Source of the DNA: Betaproteobacteria bacterium
GTDB taxonomy: Bacteria > Pseudomonadota > Gammaproteobacteria > Burkholderiales > Casimicrobiaceae
Length of the DNA stretch: 64,000 nucleotides
Assembly: GCA_029884335.1 (NCBI GenBank)
Contig: JAOUIA010000008.1
Span: forward strand, 1-64,000
Direction of reading: 5' to 3'
In this document: piece after piece, positions 25,343-34,399 of the stretch
Numbering within the stretch: the stretch's first letter is position 1
How the letters are laid out: the number at the start of each line of letters is the position of its first letter
Notes under the pieces: generated by a model
Seen by the model: only the letters and a program-made list of their open reading frames with translations
Told to the model about the DNA's origin: nothing
The model's database searches: none
Made by a program: the position numbers and the translations under genes

Positions 25343-26356
25343 ATGCCTGCCGCCACCGCAACGCCGACCAGCGTCGCCACGATCCGCCCGCTCGCGCCGC
25401 GCGACCTCGACGCCGTCGTCGCGATCGATGCCGCGCTCGAGCGCCGCCCGCGCCGCGCCTACATCGAGCGCCGCCTCGCCGCCGCGATCCGCGAGCCCGG
25501 CCTGCACGCGCAGTTCGCTGCCGTCGACGGCGACGCACTGACCGGCTACGTCCTCGCCCGCGTGCTGGAGGGCGAGTTCGGCCGCAGCTCGCCGTCGCTG
25601 CGCCTCGAGATCGTCGGCGTGCGGCCGGATCGCCAGCACCACGGCGTGGGCGCCGCGCTGCTCGACGCGCTCGCCGCGTGGGGCAGGCGCCACGGCGCCA
25701 GCGAGCTGCGCACCGCCGCCGCGTGGAACGATCACGCGCTGCTGGCGTGGTTCGACGCCATGGGCTTCCGGCTCGCGCCGGGGCTCGTCGTCGACCGCGC
25801 GGTCGCCGGCGAGCTGGCGGATGCGCGCCGCGAGGACCCGGTCGACGCGCCCGGCGACGCGGGGCACCGCGAGATCGACTACGGCCTGCAGGACGACAAC
25901 GACGCCGAGAAGCTCGCGCGCGACATGGCCGACGTGCGCACGATGACGCGCGCGGACCTCGCCGACATCGTGCGCGTCGACCGCCGCGTCACCGGCCGCG
26001 ACCGCAGCGCCTACATCGAGCACAAGCTCGCCGAGGCGCTCGACGACGCTGCGATCCGCGTGTCGCTGACCGCCCGCCTCGACGGCGAGGTCGTCGGCTT
26101 CCTGATGGCCCGCGCCGACCTCGGCGACTACGGCCGCACCGAACCCGTCGCGGTGCTCGACACGATCGGCGTCGACCCGGCGTGGGCGCACCGCGGCGTC
26201 GGTCGCGCGATGCTCTCGCAGCTCGCGTTCAACCTCGAGGCGCTGCACATCGAGCGCATCGAGACGATCGTCGCGCCGCAGGACTTCGCGCTGCTCGGCT
26301 TCCTGTACGCGCAGGGCTTCGCGCCGTCGCAGCGGCTCGCGTTCGTGCGCGGCTGA
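25343..26356 (+). CDS. Tandem GNAT-domain acetyltransferase in the aromatic-degradation region
   Basis: 337 residues from ATG at 25343. Two GNAT domains are joined: the first (about 10-155) has IRPLAPRDLDAVVAIDAALE and VGVRPDRQHHGVGAALLDAL, the second (about 195-335) has MTRADLADIVRVDRRVTGRD and IGVDPAWAHRGVGRAMLSQL. Both keep a usable acetyl-CoA loop. The domains are related to each other and to the GNAT at 16112. Its promoter region carries the same FNR-like box and operator type as had/kor, so it probably belongs to the anaerobic aromatic regulon. Acetylation of aryl-CoA ligases is a reasonable but untested idea. Confidence 0.85.
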   Translation: MPAATATPTSVATIRPLAPRDLDAVVAIDAALERRPRRAYIERRLAAAIREPGLHAQFAAVDGDALTGYVLARVLEGEFGRSSPSLRLEIVGVRPDRQHHGVGAALLDALAAWGRRHGASELRTAAAWNDHALLAWFDAMGFRLAPGLVVDRAVAGELADARREDPVDAPGDAGHREIDYGLQDDNDAEKLARDMADVRTMTRADLADIVRVDRRVTGRDRSAYIEHKLAEALDDAAIRVSLTARLDGEVVGFLMARADLGDYGRTEPVAVLDTIGVDPAWAHRGVGRAMLSQLAFNLEALHIERIETIVAPQDFALLGFLYAQGFAPSQRLAFVRG

Positions 26357-26393
26357 CGCGCCGCGACTGCCGCGCCGGGGCCGGCAGCGGCCG

Positions 26394-26930
26394 TCACATC
26401 GCCCGCGAGGGCAGGCGGACCGTCTCCCCCGCCAGCATGAACCGCCCGCGCCCGCGGTGGTGGATCGTGCGCGGATCGCGTCGCGCGGCGTCCACCCAGG
26501 CCTCGACGACCTCGAGCACGAAGAACCCGTACCTCGCCACGCGGCTCGTGTCGACCACGCGGCACTCGAGGTTCGCGTAACACTCGGCGACTAGCGGCGC
26601 CGCGACGCGCGCCGCGGGCGATGCGGTGAGCCCGAACTTCGCGAACTTGTCGACGCTGCGCCCGGAGGCGTTGCCGCAGCGCACCACCTTGCGGGCGACG
26701 TCCACGGCGGGGATCGCGATCACGCACTCGCGCGTGGCCTTCAGCGTGTCGAAAGAGTAGTTGCGGTTGCTGACGACGCAACCCACGAGCGGCGGCTCGA
26801 ACTCGAGCATCGTGTGCCAGGACATCGCCATCGCGTTCGCCCGGCCCTTGCGAGCGGTGACGAGCAGCACCACCGGCCCCGGCTCCAGCAGGCCGTAGAC
26901 GCGCGACAGCGGGTAGCGCCGGAAGGTCAC
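26394..26930 (-). CDS. Flavin reductase-like FMN-binding split-barrel protein
   Basis: 178 residues from GTG at 26930. The split-barrel motifs RKGRANAMAMSWHTMLEFEP and VSNRNYSFDTLKATRECVIA mark the flavin reductase-like/DIM6 family, which binds FMN and passes electrons from NAD(P)H. It is the last cistron of the had-bcr unit, 23 bp after the ferredoxin. A short uncharacterised ORF in related bcr clusters holds a similar place. Its partner is unknown. Confidence 0.75.
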   Translation of the reverse strand: MTFRRYPLSRVYGLLEPGPVVLLVTARKGRANAMAMSWHTMLEFEPPLVGCVVSNRNYSFDTLKATRECVIAIPAVDVARKVVRCGNASGRSVDKFAKFGLTASPAARVAAPLVAECYANLECRVVDTSRVARYGFFVLEVVEAWVDAARRDPRTIHHRGRGRFMLAGETVRLPSRAM

Positions 26931-26953
26931 CGCCTGCCTCCGCGATCGCGCCG

Positions 26954-27199
26954 CTACCCGTGCAGCGACTCGTACTTCGCCTGCAGCTCCTCGGGCGTCT
27001 CGCGGAAGTCCGGGTGATCGACGATGCAGTCGGCGGGACAGACGAGGCGGCATTGCGGCTCGTCCTCGGCGCCGACGCACTCGGTGCACTTCGCCGGGTC
27101 GATCACGTAGGCGGGATCGGCCTTGGCAATGGCGTCGTTGGGGCACACCGGAAGGCAGGCGTCGCAGGCGGTGCAGTTGTCGTCGATCATCAGGGCCAT
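26954..27199 (-). CDS. fdx: 2[4Fe-4S] ferredoxin, electron donor of benzoyl-CoA reductase
   Basis: 81 residues. Two cluster motifs are visible: CTACDACLPVCP, and CTECVGAEDEPQCRLVCP with the enlarged loop between cysteines seen in Thauera/Allochromatium-type ferredoxins, plus a C-terminal helix (ETPEELQAKYESLHG). In Thauera this ferredoxin carries electrons from 2-oxoglutarate:ferredoxin oxidoreductase to benzoyl-CoA reductase. It lies 23 bp after bcrD, and korAB is in the same region, matching that circuit. Confidence 0.9.
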   Translation of the reverse strand: MALMIDDNCTACDACLPVCPNDAIAKADPAYVIDPAKCTECVGAEDEPQCRLVCPADCIVDHPDFRETPEELQAKYESLHG

Positions 27200-27222
27200 C
27201 GTCGGCTCCTCGTCGGGTCGGG

Positions 27223-28062
27223 TCAGGCGGCGGCGCGCTCGAGGGCGGACAGCCTGTCGTGGCGGAACGCGCCCCAGAGCGCCGCGCCGATGGCGCCGGC
27301 GTAGATCGAGTCCTCGTGCGCCACGGCCTCGACGCCGACCTTCTCGTTGGCCATCTCCTCGCGGATCGCGGCCAGCAGCCCGGTGTCGAGCGCGAGTCCG
27401 CCGGTCATCAGCGCCTTGCCCTCCTTGATGCCGGTGACCTTGAGCAGCTTGACGATGCGCGAGGCCATCGACAGGTGGATGCCCTTCAGGATGTCGGGCG
27501 TGGCGATGCCGCGCGAGACCATGTTGATGACGTCGGTCTCCGCCAGCACCGCGCAGATCGACGAGACCTTCTCCGGGTTCTGCGAGGTCTGCGAGAGCGG
27601 TCCGATCTCCTCGACGGCGACGCCGAGGTAGCGCGCGATGTTCTCGAGGAACTGCCCCGAGCCCGACGCGCACTGGCTGGTCATCTTGTAGGAGAGCACC
27701 TTGCCGCGCTCGTCGACGTAGATCGCGCGGCCGTTCAGCGCCCCGATGTCGACGACCGCGCGCGCCCCCGGCTCGAGGAACACGCCGCCGCGGGCGTGCG
27801 TGGTCATCGAGTAGAAGTGGCCGGTGGCGAACTTGACGTTCTCGCCCTCGCCGGTGGTGGCGACGTAGGCGACGTCGTCGGCGCCGAGCCCCGCGTCGGC
27901 GAGCACGCCGTCGCGACCCTCCTGCGCCAGCGTCATCGGGTCGCGCCGGCGGATGCGCTCGCATCGTTTCGCGAGCCAGCGCGGCTTGCCGTTCGCGTCG
28001 AACGCGAACAGCGCGGTCTTGACGGCGCCGGAGCCGATGTCGATGCCGATCGTGTGCTTCAT
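27223..28062 (-). CDS. bcrD: Benzoyl-CoA reductase subunit D (ATPase/activator type)
   Basis: 279 residues with the ASKHA ATPase plan: phosphate loop GIDIGSGAVKTALF at the N-terminus and VVDIGALNGRAIYVD near 103. Cys131 (SQCASGSG) and Cys170 (SSICAVLAE) match the two cluster ligands each activator subunit gives to the bridging [4Fe-4S] cluster. With BcrA it forms the ATP-hydrolysing half of class I benzoyl-CoA reductase. It is separated from bcrA by 340 bp of repeats, much more than the other gaps in the unit. Confidence 0.92.
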   Translation of the reverse strand: MKHTIGIDIGSGAVKTALFAFDANGKPRWLAKRCERIRRRDPMTLAQEGRDGVLADAGLGADDVAYVATTGEGENVKFATGHFYSMTTHARGGVFLEPGARAVVDIGALNGRAIYVDERGKVLSYKMTSQCASGSGQFLENIARYLGVAVEEIGPLSQTSQNPEKVSSICAVLAETDVINMVSRGIATPDILKGIHLSMASRIVKLLKVTGIKEGKALMTGGLALDTGLLAAIREEMANEKVGVEAVAHEDSIYAGAIGAALWGAFRHDRLSALERAAA

Positions 28063-28074
28063 GCCCGAAACTCC

Positions 28075-28150
28075 GTCGTTCCCGCGCAGGCGGGAACCCA
28101 GTGTCGTTGGTCGAAAGTCGCTGGATCCCCGCGTTCGCGGGGATGACGAC
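28075..28150. repeat. 76-bp two-hairpin REP-like element, copy 1
   Basis: Two stems, TTCCCGCGCAGGCGGGAA and ATCCCCGCGTTCGCGGGGAT, separated by a short variable linker, the well-known GTCATTCCCGCG-type intergenic repeat of proteobacteria. It is between bcrA and bcrD. Copies of the same length occur at 31231 and 63295. Confidence 0.85.
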
Positions 28151-28158
28151 GACCGATC

Positions 28159-28404
28159 ATGCCCGTGCACATCCATGAGCGCAGATGGCTTGCGCGACGT
28201 CGCGTTGTCGGCGCGCGGGCACGAGCCCTGGTCGCATCCCCGCAGCGCTCCGCGTCTGCGGGGCCCCTGCTTCCCGGGCTCATGCCCGTGCACATCCATG
28301 AGCGCAGATGGCTTGCGCGACGTCGCGTTGTCGGCGCGCGGGCACGAGCCCTGGTCGCATCCCCGCAGCGCTCCGCGTCTGCGGGGCCCCTGCTTCCCGG
28401 GCTC
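28159..28404. repeat. Tandem duplication, two 123-bp units between bcrA and bcrD
   Basis: Units 28159-28281 and 28282-28404 read identically, and the start of a third reads on into the bcrA 3' end (CATGCCCGTGC). Each unit contains a hairpin, CCCCGCAG...CTGCGGGG. As 123 is divisible by three the units also give repeating 41-codon frames, but no start signal or recognisable peptide supports a gene. Confidence 0.9.
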
Positions 28405-29743
28405 ATGCCCGTGCCTCCGCCGTCCTGCCCTCCTCCATCACCGCCCGCCAGGCGAACGTCGCGCCGCCGAGCGCCCCGGTGTAGATGGAGTCGGGATCGA
28501 TGTTGAGCGTCAGCTCGCCGTAGTTCTCGCGGACGAGCTCGCGCAGCGCCTTGACCGCCGCCTCGTTCTTCGCCACGCCGCCGGTGAACGTGAACTCGTC
28601 GCGGATGCCGCCCGAGCGCGCCAGGATCGACATCGCGCGCAGGATGATCGCGCGGTGCAGGCCGGCCATGATGTCCTCGCGCTTGTCGCCGAGCGAGAGA
28701 CGGTCGCGCAGCTCCGCGCCGGCGAACACGGTGCACGTCGAGTTGATGCGGATGGTCTTCGTCGACTTCATCGCCATGGGGCCGAGCTCGTGCAGGCCCA
28801 TGTTCATCTCGTCGGCGATGTAGCCCAGGTAGCGGCCGCAGCCGGCGGCGCAGCGGTCGTTCATCTGGAAGCTCTCGACGATGCCGGCGCGGTCGACCTG
28901 GATCGCCTTCGTGTCCTGGCCCCCGATGTCGAGCACCGTCGCCGTGCCCGGATACATCATGTGCGCGCCGAGCCCGTGGCAGAGGATCTCCGAGCGGATG
29001 TGCTCCTTGGAGAACGGCAGCCTGGCGCGCCCGTAGCCGGTGCCGACGATGTAGGTCTCCTCCATGTCGAGGTCGAGGATGCCCTTGATCGGCGCCTCCA
29101 CCCGGGAGCGGCGACCCGCGGTCTCGGGCAGCGCCACGAACGCGCGCTCGAGGGCGGCGAGCAGGTGGCGGCGGATGGAATCCGCGTAGACCCGGTTCTC
29201 GACCTCGATGATCGAGCGGTCGAAGACGTTGAGCAGGAAGTCGTAGCGCACGCCCGCGTCCTTCGCCACGGCCTCGCCGACGGCGAGGTACTGGCTGCCG
29301 GCGATGTCGCGGAAGAAGTCCGACTTGCGCTTCGCCCCCGGGGCGAACAGCTCCGGCGCGCCCGCGGCGAGGCGGCGGAACACCTCGCCCAGCGCCTCGC
29401 CCACGCCCGCGGTCGCGTCGCCGAACTTCGCGGTGCCCAGATTGCGCCGGCAGGTGGCCTCGAGGTCGGCGAGCTGCTCGAGGTACTGCTCGAGACGGAA
29501 GTCGCGCTCGAGCTGGCTTAAGAAACGGTCCAGCGAGCCGTTCAGGGCGCCGGTGGTCGACAGCGCCTCGCGGAACAGGTGGAAGCGGCCGTTGACCAGC
29601 GCCTCCTGCTTGGCGATCGCGGCCGCCGTATCGTAGTTCGAGCGCGAGTTCGTGATGCCGCGCCCGAGGATGTTCTGCTGCTCGTCGATGACCACTGCCT
29701 TGGTCGTCGTGGAGCCGAGGTCGATGCCGATGAAACAGCGCAT
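28403..29743 (-). CDS. bcrA: Benzoyl-CoA reductase subunit A (ATPase type)
   Basis: 446 residues. ASKHA motifs: [15 protein letters not shown] at the N-terminus and [16 protein letters not shown] near 269-284. Cluster-ligand candidates are Cys298 ([12 protein letters not shown]) and Cys337 ([13 protein letters not shown]). An insert of about 150 residues between the first two ATPase motifs, as in Thauera BcrA, separates it from the shorter BcrD. It pairs with BcrD to couple two ATP to the transfer of each electron pair to the aromatic ring. It starts 125 bp after bcrB; the intervening sequence holds nothing recognised. Confidence 0.93.
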   Translation of the reverse strand: MRCFIGIDLGSTTTKAVVIDEQQNILGRGITNSRSNYDTAAAIAKQEALVNGRFHLFREALSTTGALNGSLDRFLSQLERDFRLEQYLEQLADLEATCRRNLGTAKFGDATAGVGEALGEVFRRLAAGAPELFAPGAKRKSDFFRDIAGSQYLAVGEAVAKDAGVRYDFLLNVFDRSIIEVENRVYADSIRRHLLAALERAFVALPETAGRRSRVEAPIKGILDLDMEETYIVGTGYGRARLPFSKEHIRSEILCHGLGAHMMYPGTATVLDIGGQDTKAIQVDRAGIVESFQMNDRCAAGCGRYLGYIADEMNMGLHELGPMAMKSTKTIRINSTCTVFAGAELRDRLSLGDKREDIMAGLHRAIILRAMSILARSGGIRDEFTFTGGVAKNEAAVKALRELVRENYGELTLNIDPDSIYTGALGGATFAWRAVMEEGRTAEARA

Positions 29744-29868
29744 GCCGCTCTCCGATTCCCTAGTGTCTCTCGAACTTGCTCATGAAGCTGCCGGCGTGCA
29801 GGGGGCCGTCTGCTGGCACGCGCATTCTCGTTCGGCCGGTCCGTCGCGGAGCGCCGGGCCTGTCCCGG

Positions 29869-31218
29869 CTAGTGGGCGGCCGCGATCGGGATCGTGCGGG
29901 GCAGATCGTGCCCGACTCCCGACGTGCGCTTCTGCTTGATCATCTGGAAGTAGCTCTCCAGCCGGTTCTTCACGTTGGCCGCCGAGAAGTAGCGCGGATC
30001 GACGAGGTCTGTCTCGATGAAGGCCGCCGGCTTGCCGGTGCGCTTCTCGACCTCGCGCAGGATGAGGAGCTGGCCGGCGGAGAAGCTGTTGCAGCTCTTG
30101 ATCGAGTTGATCAGCAGGCCGTCGGCCTGGTACTCGTCGATGTAGCGGCAGATCATGTCGATGCGCGACGGCAGGTTCAGGTTCGTGTAGCAGCCGAGGC
30201 AGTACTCGGCGAGCGACTCGAGCGGCCGGTCGGCGTCGTGGCGGAAGCCGAAGTCGTACAGCCCGCCGACCTTGGCGTAGGTCGACGACACGACGACCGC
30301 CCCCTCCTCGTAGAACATCTTCCAGAAGTCCCGGAAGCTGGTCCAGTTGGGCGGCCCCTCGACGACGAGCCGGTACTTCTCCTCCCCCATCTCGCCTTCC
30401 GGCGTGACCGGGCCCTTGCCCTGCCGCACGCGCTCCTCGATCTCGCCGCGCAGCACGCTGTAGTACTGCGAAGCTTCGGGCGTGCCCCGGAACGCCGTGA
30501 AGATCGGGCCGATGTAGTAGACGGCGCCGAAGTAGCCGTCGATCGGCGAGGGCCGGTTCTTCGCCGACTGCAGCACGGCGACCAGGTCCTCCTCGGCCTT
30601 CTGCGACTCCCTCATGTACTGGCGCAGCCGGTCGATGTCGAACTTGACCCCCGAGATGCGCTCGAGCGTGGGGATCACGTTCTCCTTCAGCTGCTTCACC
30701 ACGTACTCGCGCATGTTCGGCGCGATCTTCCCCTCGCCCTGGTAGGGGACGTGCAGCATCACCGTCTCGCAGCCGTACTTGTGGCGGATCAGCTCGAACC
30801 ACTTCATGAACGTGAAGCAGCCGGTGTACGAGAGCAGCAGCACGTCCGGCCGCGGCAGCACCTCGCCCGTCGGCCCCACCTCGCCGCCCATCATCATGCC
30901 GAGGTCGGCCTTGACGTAGGTGCACACGTCCTCGGACTGGCCGTCGCGCTCGGCGTCCATGATCATCTTGCCGGACTTCTTGCGCATGCCGTTCTGCAGC
31001 GCGTTCGTCTCCGGCAGGCTGCGCGCGAAGTCGAAGCACATCAGCAGCTCGTTCAGGTTTCCCGGGACGAACGTCGCCGACACCTTGCGGCCCATCTGGT
31101 GAGCCGTGGCGAGCTCCGTGTAGTTCCGGTTGATGAGCTCCTTCTGCAGCCACATCGCGTCCTCCTTCTGGACGTTCTGCGGCTTCTTCACGGAGGCGGG
31201 CATCGCGGCGGTGGTCAT
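29869..31218 (-). CDS. bcrB: Benzoyl-CoA reductase subunit B
   Basis: 449 residues from ATG at 31218; a start further upstream would run through the REP element. It belongs to the 2-hydroxyglutaryl-CoA dehydratase D-component family. Candidate ligands for the active-site double-cubane-type clusters are cysteines in LSYTGCFTFMKWFE, LAEYCLGCYTNLNLPS and INSIKSCNSFSAGQ. With BcrC it binds benzoyl-CoA and carries out ring reduction to the 1,5-dienoyl-CoA. It sits between bcrC and bcrA as in Thauera. Confidence 0.93.
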   Translation of the reverse strand: MTTAAMPASVKKPQNVQKEDAMWLQKELINRNYTELATAHQMGRKVSATFVPGNLNELLMCFDFARSLPETNALQNGMRKKSGKMIMDAERDGQSEDVCTYVKADLGMMMGGEVGPTGEVLPRPDVLLLSYTGCFTFMKWFELIRHKYGCETVMLHVPYQGEGKIAPNMREYVVKQLKENVIPTLERISGVKFDIDRLRQYMRESQKAEEDLVAVLQSAKNRPSPIDGYFGAVYYIGPIFTAFRGTPEASQYYSVLRGEIEERVRQGKGPVTPEGEMGEEKYRLVVEGPPNWTSFRDFWKMFYEEGAVVVSSTYAKVGGLYDFGFRHDADRPLESLAEYCLGCYTNLNLPSRIDMICRYIDEYQADGLLINSIKSCNSFSAGQLLILREVEKRTGKPAAFIETDLVDPRYFSAANVKNRLESYFQMIKQKRTSGVGHDLPRTIPIAAAH

Positions 31219-31230
31219 TTCATTGCTCCA

Positions 31231-31306
31231 GTCATTCCCGCGCAGGCGGGAATCCAGTGTCCTGCAACAAGAGTCGCTGGGTCCCCGCCTCCGCGGGGAC
31301 GACGAC
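31231..31306. repeat. 76-bp two-hairpin REP-like element, copy 2
   Basis: ATTCCCGCGCAGGCGGGAAT and GTCCCCGCCTCCGCGGGGAC stems around a variable linker. It fills the gap between the bcrC stop (31312) and the bcrB start (31218), inside the catabolic operon. Confidence 0.85.
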
Positions 31307-31311
31307 ATCCC

Positions 31312-32493
31312 TCATGCCGCGCTCCAAAGCTTGATCGAATCGGCGAAGGTGCCCGCCTGCTCGCGGATCGGCGCCATCTGCCCGGTGTTCTCGGCGTACT
31401 TGAACGCCGTATAGGGAACCCCGTGCTTCGCCAGGACGTCCTGCAGCATCGGCCGCTCGAGCAGCGCCGGGTCGCAGAACGACGGCGCGGCGAACACGAC
31501 GCCCTCGGCGCCGCGCGTCTTCACCTGCTTCAGCAGGAACACGCCCTTCTCCTCGCGCGTCGCGTCGTACTTCGCCGCGGTCGACGCGGAGCGGTGCAGG
31601 AAGGCCTTCGACAGCTCCTCGAGCGGGTTGCCGTCGGCGGGCACGTCGTCGAGCAGCCAGCGCGTCACCAGCATGAAGTCGTCGTCGACGACGTAGCAGC
31701 CCGACATCTCGATCGACTTGATCAGCGCGAGCGGCGGCTGCTCGCAGAACGTCCCGTTGATCACCACGCGGGCGTTGTCGCGCTTCGGCCGTGGAAACTC
31801 GTCGACTGCGGCGAGGTACTCGCGCACCAGTTTCGTGTGCTCCTCGGGCGGCAGCACCATGCCGGCGCGCAGCAGCAGGTAGACCTCGGAGGTCGGCGCC
31901 TGCCAGGGCTTGCGCGCGCGGTACGCGTAGAGGTCGCGCACGGCTGCGCGGTTGTCGTTGTAGACGGCGATCGACGCGTTGAGCTCGGCGTCGCCGATCG
32001 GCTTGCCGCGCAGCTTCCCGAGGTCGTCGCGCAGGATCTCCAGCTCGTGGACGTAGTACCTGCCGCCGATCTCGTCCTGGTAGTTCTGCGGCACGTCGAA
32101 GTAGCGGACGTACTTGTCCTTGAACAGGATCTGCCACATGCCCGACAGGTTGCGGATCACGTCGCAGATCGACGGGAACAGCATGCCGTCGAGGCAGTCG
32201 AGGCGGCCGGTCAGCCCGAGCTCGATCGTCGAGCGCGGGATGCGGCAGATGTAGCTCTGGTAGTAAGCGTCCCCCTGGATCACCTCCAGCGAGTCGCCGC
32301 CGCCGAGGATGCCCACCGGCAGCATGCCAGCGGCGTGGACCAGCTCGCGCGGCACGTAGACCGGCATGTAGCCGATCGCCTTGCGGCCAGTCCCGGCGGC
32401 CTTCCAGGCCTTGACCGCCTTGAAGTCGAGGTCGTCGAACAGCGCCTCGCAGCGCTGCACGATGGCGACAGCGGGGGGAATCGTTGCGGTCAT
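31312..32493 (-). CDS. bcrC: Benzoyl-CoA reductase subunit C
   Basis: 393 residues from ATG at 32493, second member of the HgdB-like pair that forms the substrate-reducing half. Conserved stretches include KAIGYMPVYVPRELVHAAGM, YYQSYICRIPRSTIELG, GMLFPSICDVIRNLSGMW and INGTFCEQPPLALIKSIE, with cysteines suited to iron-sulfur coordination. Its ATG touches the stop of dch by one base, so the two are coupled. A REP element follows it. Confidence 0.93.
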   Translation of the reverse strand: MTATIPPAVAIVQRCEALFDDLDFKAVKAWKAAGTGRKAIGYMPVYVPRELVHAAGMLPVGILGGGDSLEVIQGDAYYQSYICRIPRSTIELGLTGRLDCLDGMLFPSICDVIRNLSGMWQILFKDKYVRYFDVPQNYQDEIGGRYYVHELEILRDDLGKLRGKPIGDAELNASIAVYNDNRAAVRDLYAYRARKPWQAPTSEVYLLLRAGMVLPPEEHTKLVREYLAAVDEFPRPKRDNARVVINGTFCEQPPLALIKSIEMSGCYVVDDDFMLVTRWLLDDVPADGNPLEELSKAFLHRSASTAAKYDATREEKGVFLLKQVKTRGAEGVVFAAPSFCDPALLERPMLQDVLAKHGVPYTAFKYAENTGQMAPIREQAGTFADSIKLWSAA

Positions 32494-33263
32494 CAGCGAT
32501 GCTCCCAGCGCGGCGCGCGCTTGGCGAGGAAGGCCGCGAGCCCCTCGTTCGCGTCGTGCGTCTTCATGAGGCCTTCGAGGTAGAGCCGCTCGACGTCGGC
32601 CAGCTGCGCCTTCGCGCGCTGCACGCGCGCGCCGCGCGCCGCCTTGAGCGCGTGGCGCAGGCTCGCCGCGCTGCGGGGGGCGAGGTGCTCGTCGAAATAC
32701 GCGAGCGCCGCCGCCGCCGGGTCCTCCGCGATCGCCTGCACCAGTCCGATCGCGCGCGCCTCCTCGGCGCCGATCGCGCGACCCGAGAACAGCAGATCCT
32801 CGGCGGCCGGCTGGCTCACGCGCCAGGGCAGCAGCACCGAGGCCGCCGGCGCGAACACGCCGAGCTTCATCTCGGGCTGGCCGAACTTCGCATCCGGCGC
32901 GGCGTGGATGCGCCCCCCGGCGAGCGCCAGCTCGAGGCCGCCGCCGAGGCACTGGCCGCGCGCGGCGACGAGGATCGGCGCCGGGTACTCCAGCATCGCG
33001 CCCAGCAGCGCGTGCAGCGAGGCGAGCATCTGCGCGCACTGCGCCGGCAGGTGTTCCTCGACGCTCGCCCCGAAGCTGAAGTGCGGCCCCTCGTGGTCGA
33101 TCAGCGCGCCGCGCAGCTCCGGCGCGTGCCGGTGCGCCTCGAGCGCGTCGAACAGCGCCGCGATCATCGCGGCGTCGATGAGGTTGGCCTTCGGCCGCGC
33201 CAGCGTGAGCCGCAGCAGCGCGCCGTCGCGCTCGCGGGCGACGCGCAGCGGAGCGTCAGCCAT
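32493..33263 (-). CDS. dch: Cyclohexa-1,5-diene-1-carbonyl-CoA hydratase
   Basis: 256 residues of the crotonase family, with oxyanion-hole segments HFSFGASVEEHLP and AARGQCLGGGLELALAGGRI. In the Thauera route Dch adds water to the dienoyl-CoA made by benzoyl-CoA reductase, giving 6-hydroxycyclohex-1-ene-1-carbonyl-CoA. It overlaps oah by 8 bp upstream and bcrC by one base downstream. Identity rests on the neighbours as much as on the sequence, since crotonases are diverse. Confidence 0.9.
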   Translation of the reverse strand: MADAPLRVARERDGALLRLTLARPKANLIDAAMIAALFDALEAHRHAPELRGALIDHEGPHFSFGASVEEHLPAQCAQMLASLHALLGAMLEYPAPILVAARGQCLGGGLELALAGGRIHAAPDAKFGQPEMKLGVFAPAASVLLPWRVSQPAAEDLLFSGRAIGAEEARAIGLVQAIAEDPAAAALAYFDEHLAPRSAASLRHALKAARGARVQRAKAQLADVERLYLEGLMKTHDANEGLAAFLAKRAPRWEHR

Positions 33264-34371
33264 GGCGCTTCGCCTTCGGCTGGATGCTGTCGTGCAGCGG
33301 CCCGACCCAGCTCTCGCCGGCGGCGAGCTTCTGGCGCAGCAGCACGAAGTCGACCTCGCGGTCGTCCTTCGTGCCCTCGTTGAACGCCGTGAACCCGGCG
33401 CGCGCCTCGGTCATCATGTTGAGCGCGAGCCAGGCGCGCGAGTTCTCCTTGTTGCGGTTCCAGGCGTCGAGCTTGGGCTTGCGCAGCTCCTCGAGCGTCT
33501 TGGTCGTGCAGTCGGGGAAGGTGAGCAGCATCTTCGCGCACAGCTCCTCGACCTTCGCGTCGAGGAGCGAGAGGTCGACGCTGCCGCGGGCGAGCAGCGC
33601 CTTGCCCTCCTTCGCCGCGTCGCCGGTCTTCGGCTCGCCGAACACGAACCGGCCGTACTCGTCGACCATGCGCTGCGTTTCGACCAGCGGGTTGGCGACG
33701 AACTTCCCGTCGACCTTGAGTGCGGGCACGAGGTCGGTCAGCACCCCCATCCAGTACGCCTTGTGCGCCGAGAACGGCTCGCACAGCACGCACGCAGCCA
33801 TCGCGCGCTCGGCCCCCGCGATCACCGGCAGGAAGTCGGTGGCCCCGCCGATCGGCGCCGAGCCGTGCTTCGGCCCCGCCTGCCCGAAGCGGGCGAGGTC
33901 CTGCGCCACGGAGAAGTCGCAGGCCATGCCGATCTCCTGCCCGCCGCCGATGCGCATGCCGTTGACGCGGCAGATCACCGGCTTGTCGCAGGCGAGGATG
34001 GCCGACACCATGTCGTTGAACAGGCGCATGTACTGGCGGTACTCCTGCGGCTGCCCCGCGTAGTACTCGGCGTACTCCTTCGTGTTGCCGCCGGTGCAGA
34101 ACGCGCGGTCGCCGGCGCCGGTGAACACCACGCAGTTGACGTCGCGCGCGTTGGAGGCGGCGCGAAAGGCGAGGATCACCCCCTTCACCATGTCCGTCGT
34201 GTACGAGTTGAACTGCGACGGGTTGTCGAGCGTGATCCAGGCGTTGTAGAGGCCGGGCACGACGGCGCCGCCTGGCCGCGTGGCGGGCTTGAGCTCGTAG
34301 CGCACGCCCGGCTTGCCGAAGTCGGCGACGAGGTCGTGCGAGTGGAAGTCGGAGGCTGCGGGGGCGTTCAT
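33256..34371 (-). CDS. oah: 6-Oxocyclohex-1-ene-1-carbonyl-CoA hydrolase (ring opening)
   Basis: 371 residues, a long crotonase-family enzyme with the Oah features FCTGGNTKEYAEYYAGQPQE and VNGMRIGGGQEIGMACDFSV and an extended C-terminal region ending HDSIQPKAKRHG. It hydrates and then cleaves the C-C bond of the six-membered ring, giving 3-hydroxypimelyl-CoA. It lies between had and dch. The start MNAPAASDFHSHD is 28 bp from the had stop. Confidence 0.93.
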   Translation of the reverse strand: MNAPAASDFHSHDLVADFGKPGVRYELKPATRPGGAVVPGLYNAWITLDNPSQFNSYTTDMVKGVILAFRAASNARDVNCVVFTGAGDRAFCTGGNTKEYAEYYAGQPQEYRQYMRLFNDMVSAILACDKPVICRVNGMRIGGGQEIGMACDFSVAQDLARFGQAGPKHGSAPIGGATDFLPVIAGAERAMAACVLCEPFSAHKAYWMGVLTDLVPALKVDGKFVANPLVETQRMVDEYGRFVFGEPKTGDAAKEGKALLARGSVDLSLLDAKVEELCAKMLLTFPDCTTKTLEELRKPKLDAWNRNKENSRAWLALNMMTEARAGFTAFNEGTKDDREVDFVLLRQKLAAGESWVGPLHDSIQPKAKRHG

Positions 34372-34399
34372 CCGGCGGGGCCTTTCGTTGGGAGTCGCT

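Noticed and set aside
28159-28506. Small protein genes encoded by the 41-codon tandem repeats
   Set aside because: Frames are open on both strands only because the unit is a multiple of three; no ribosome site or plausible protein composition.
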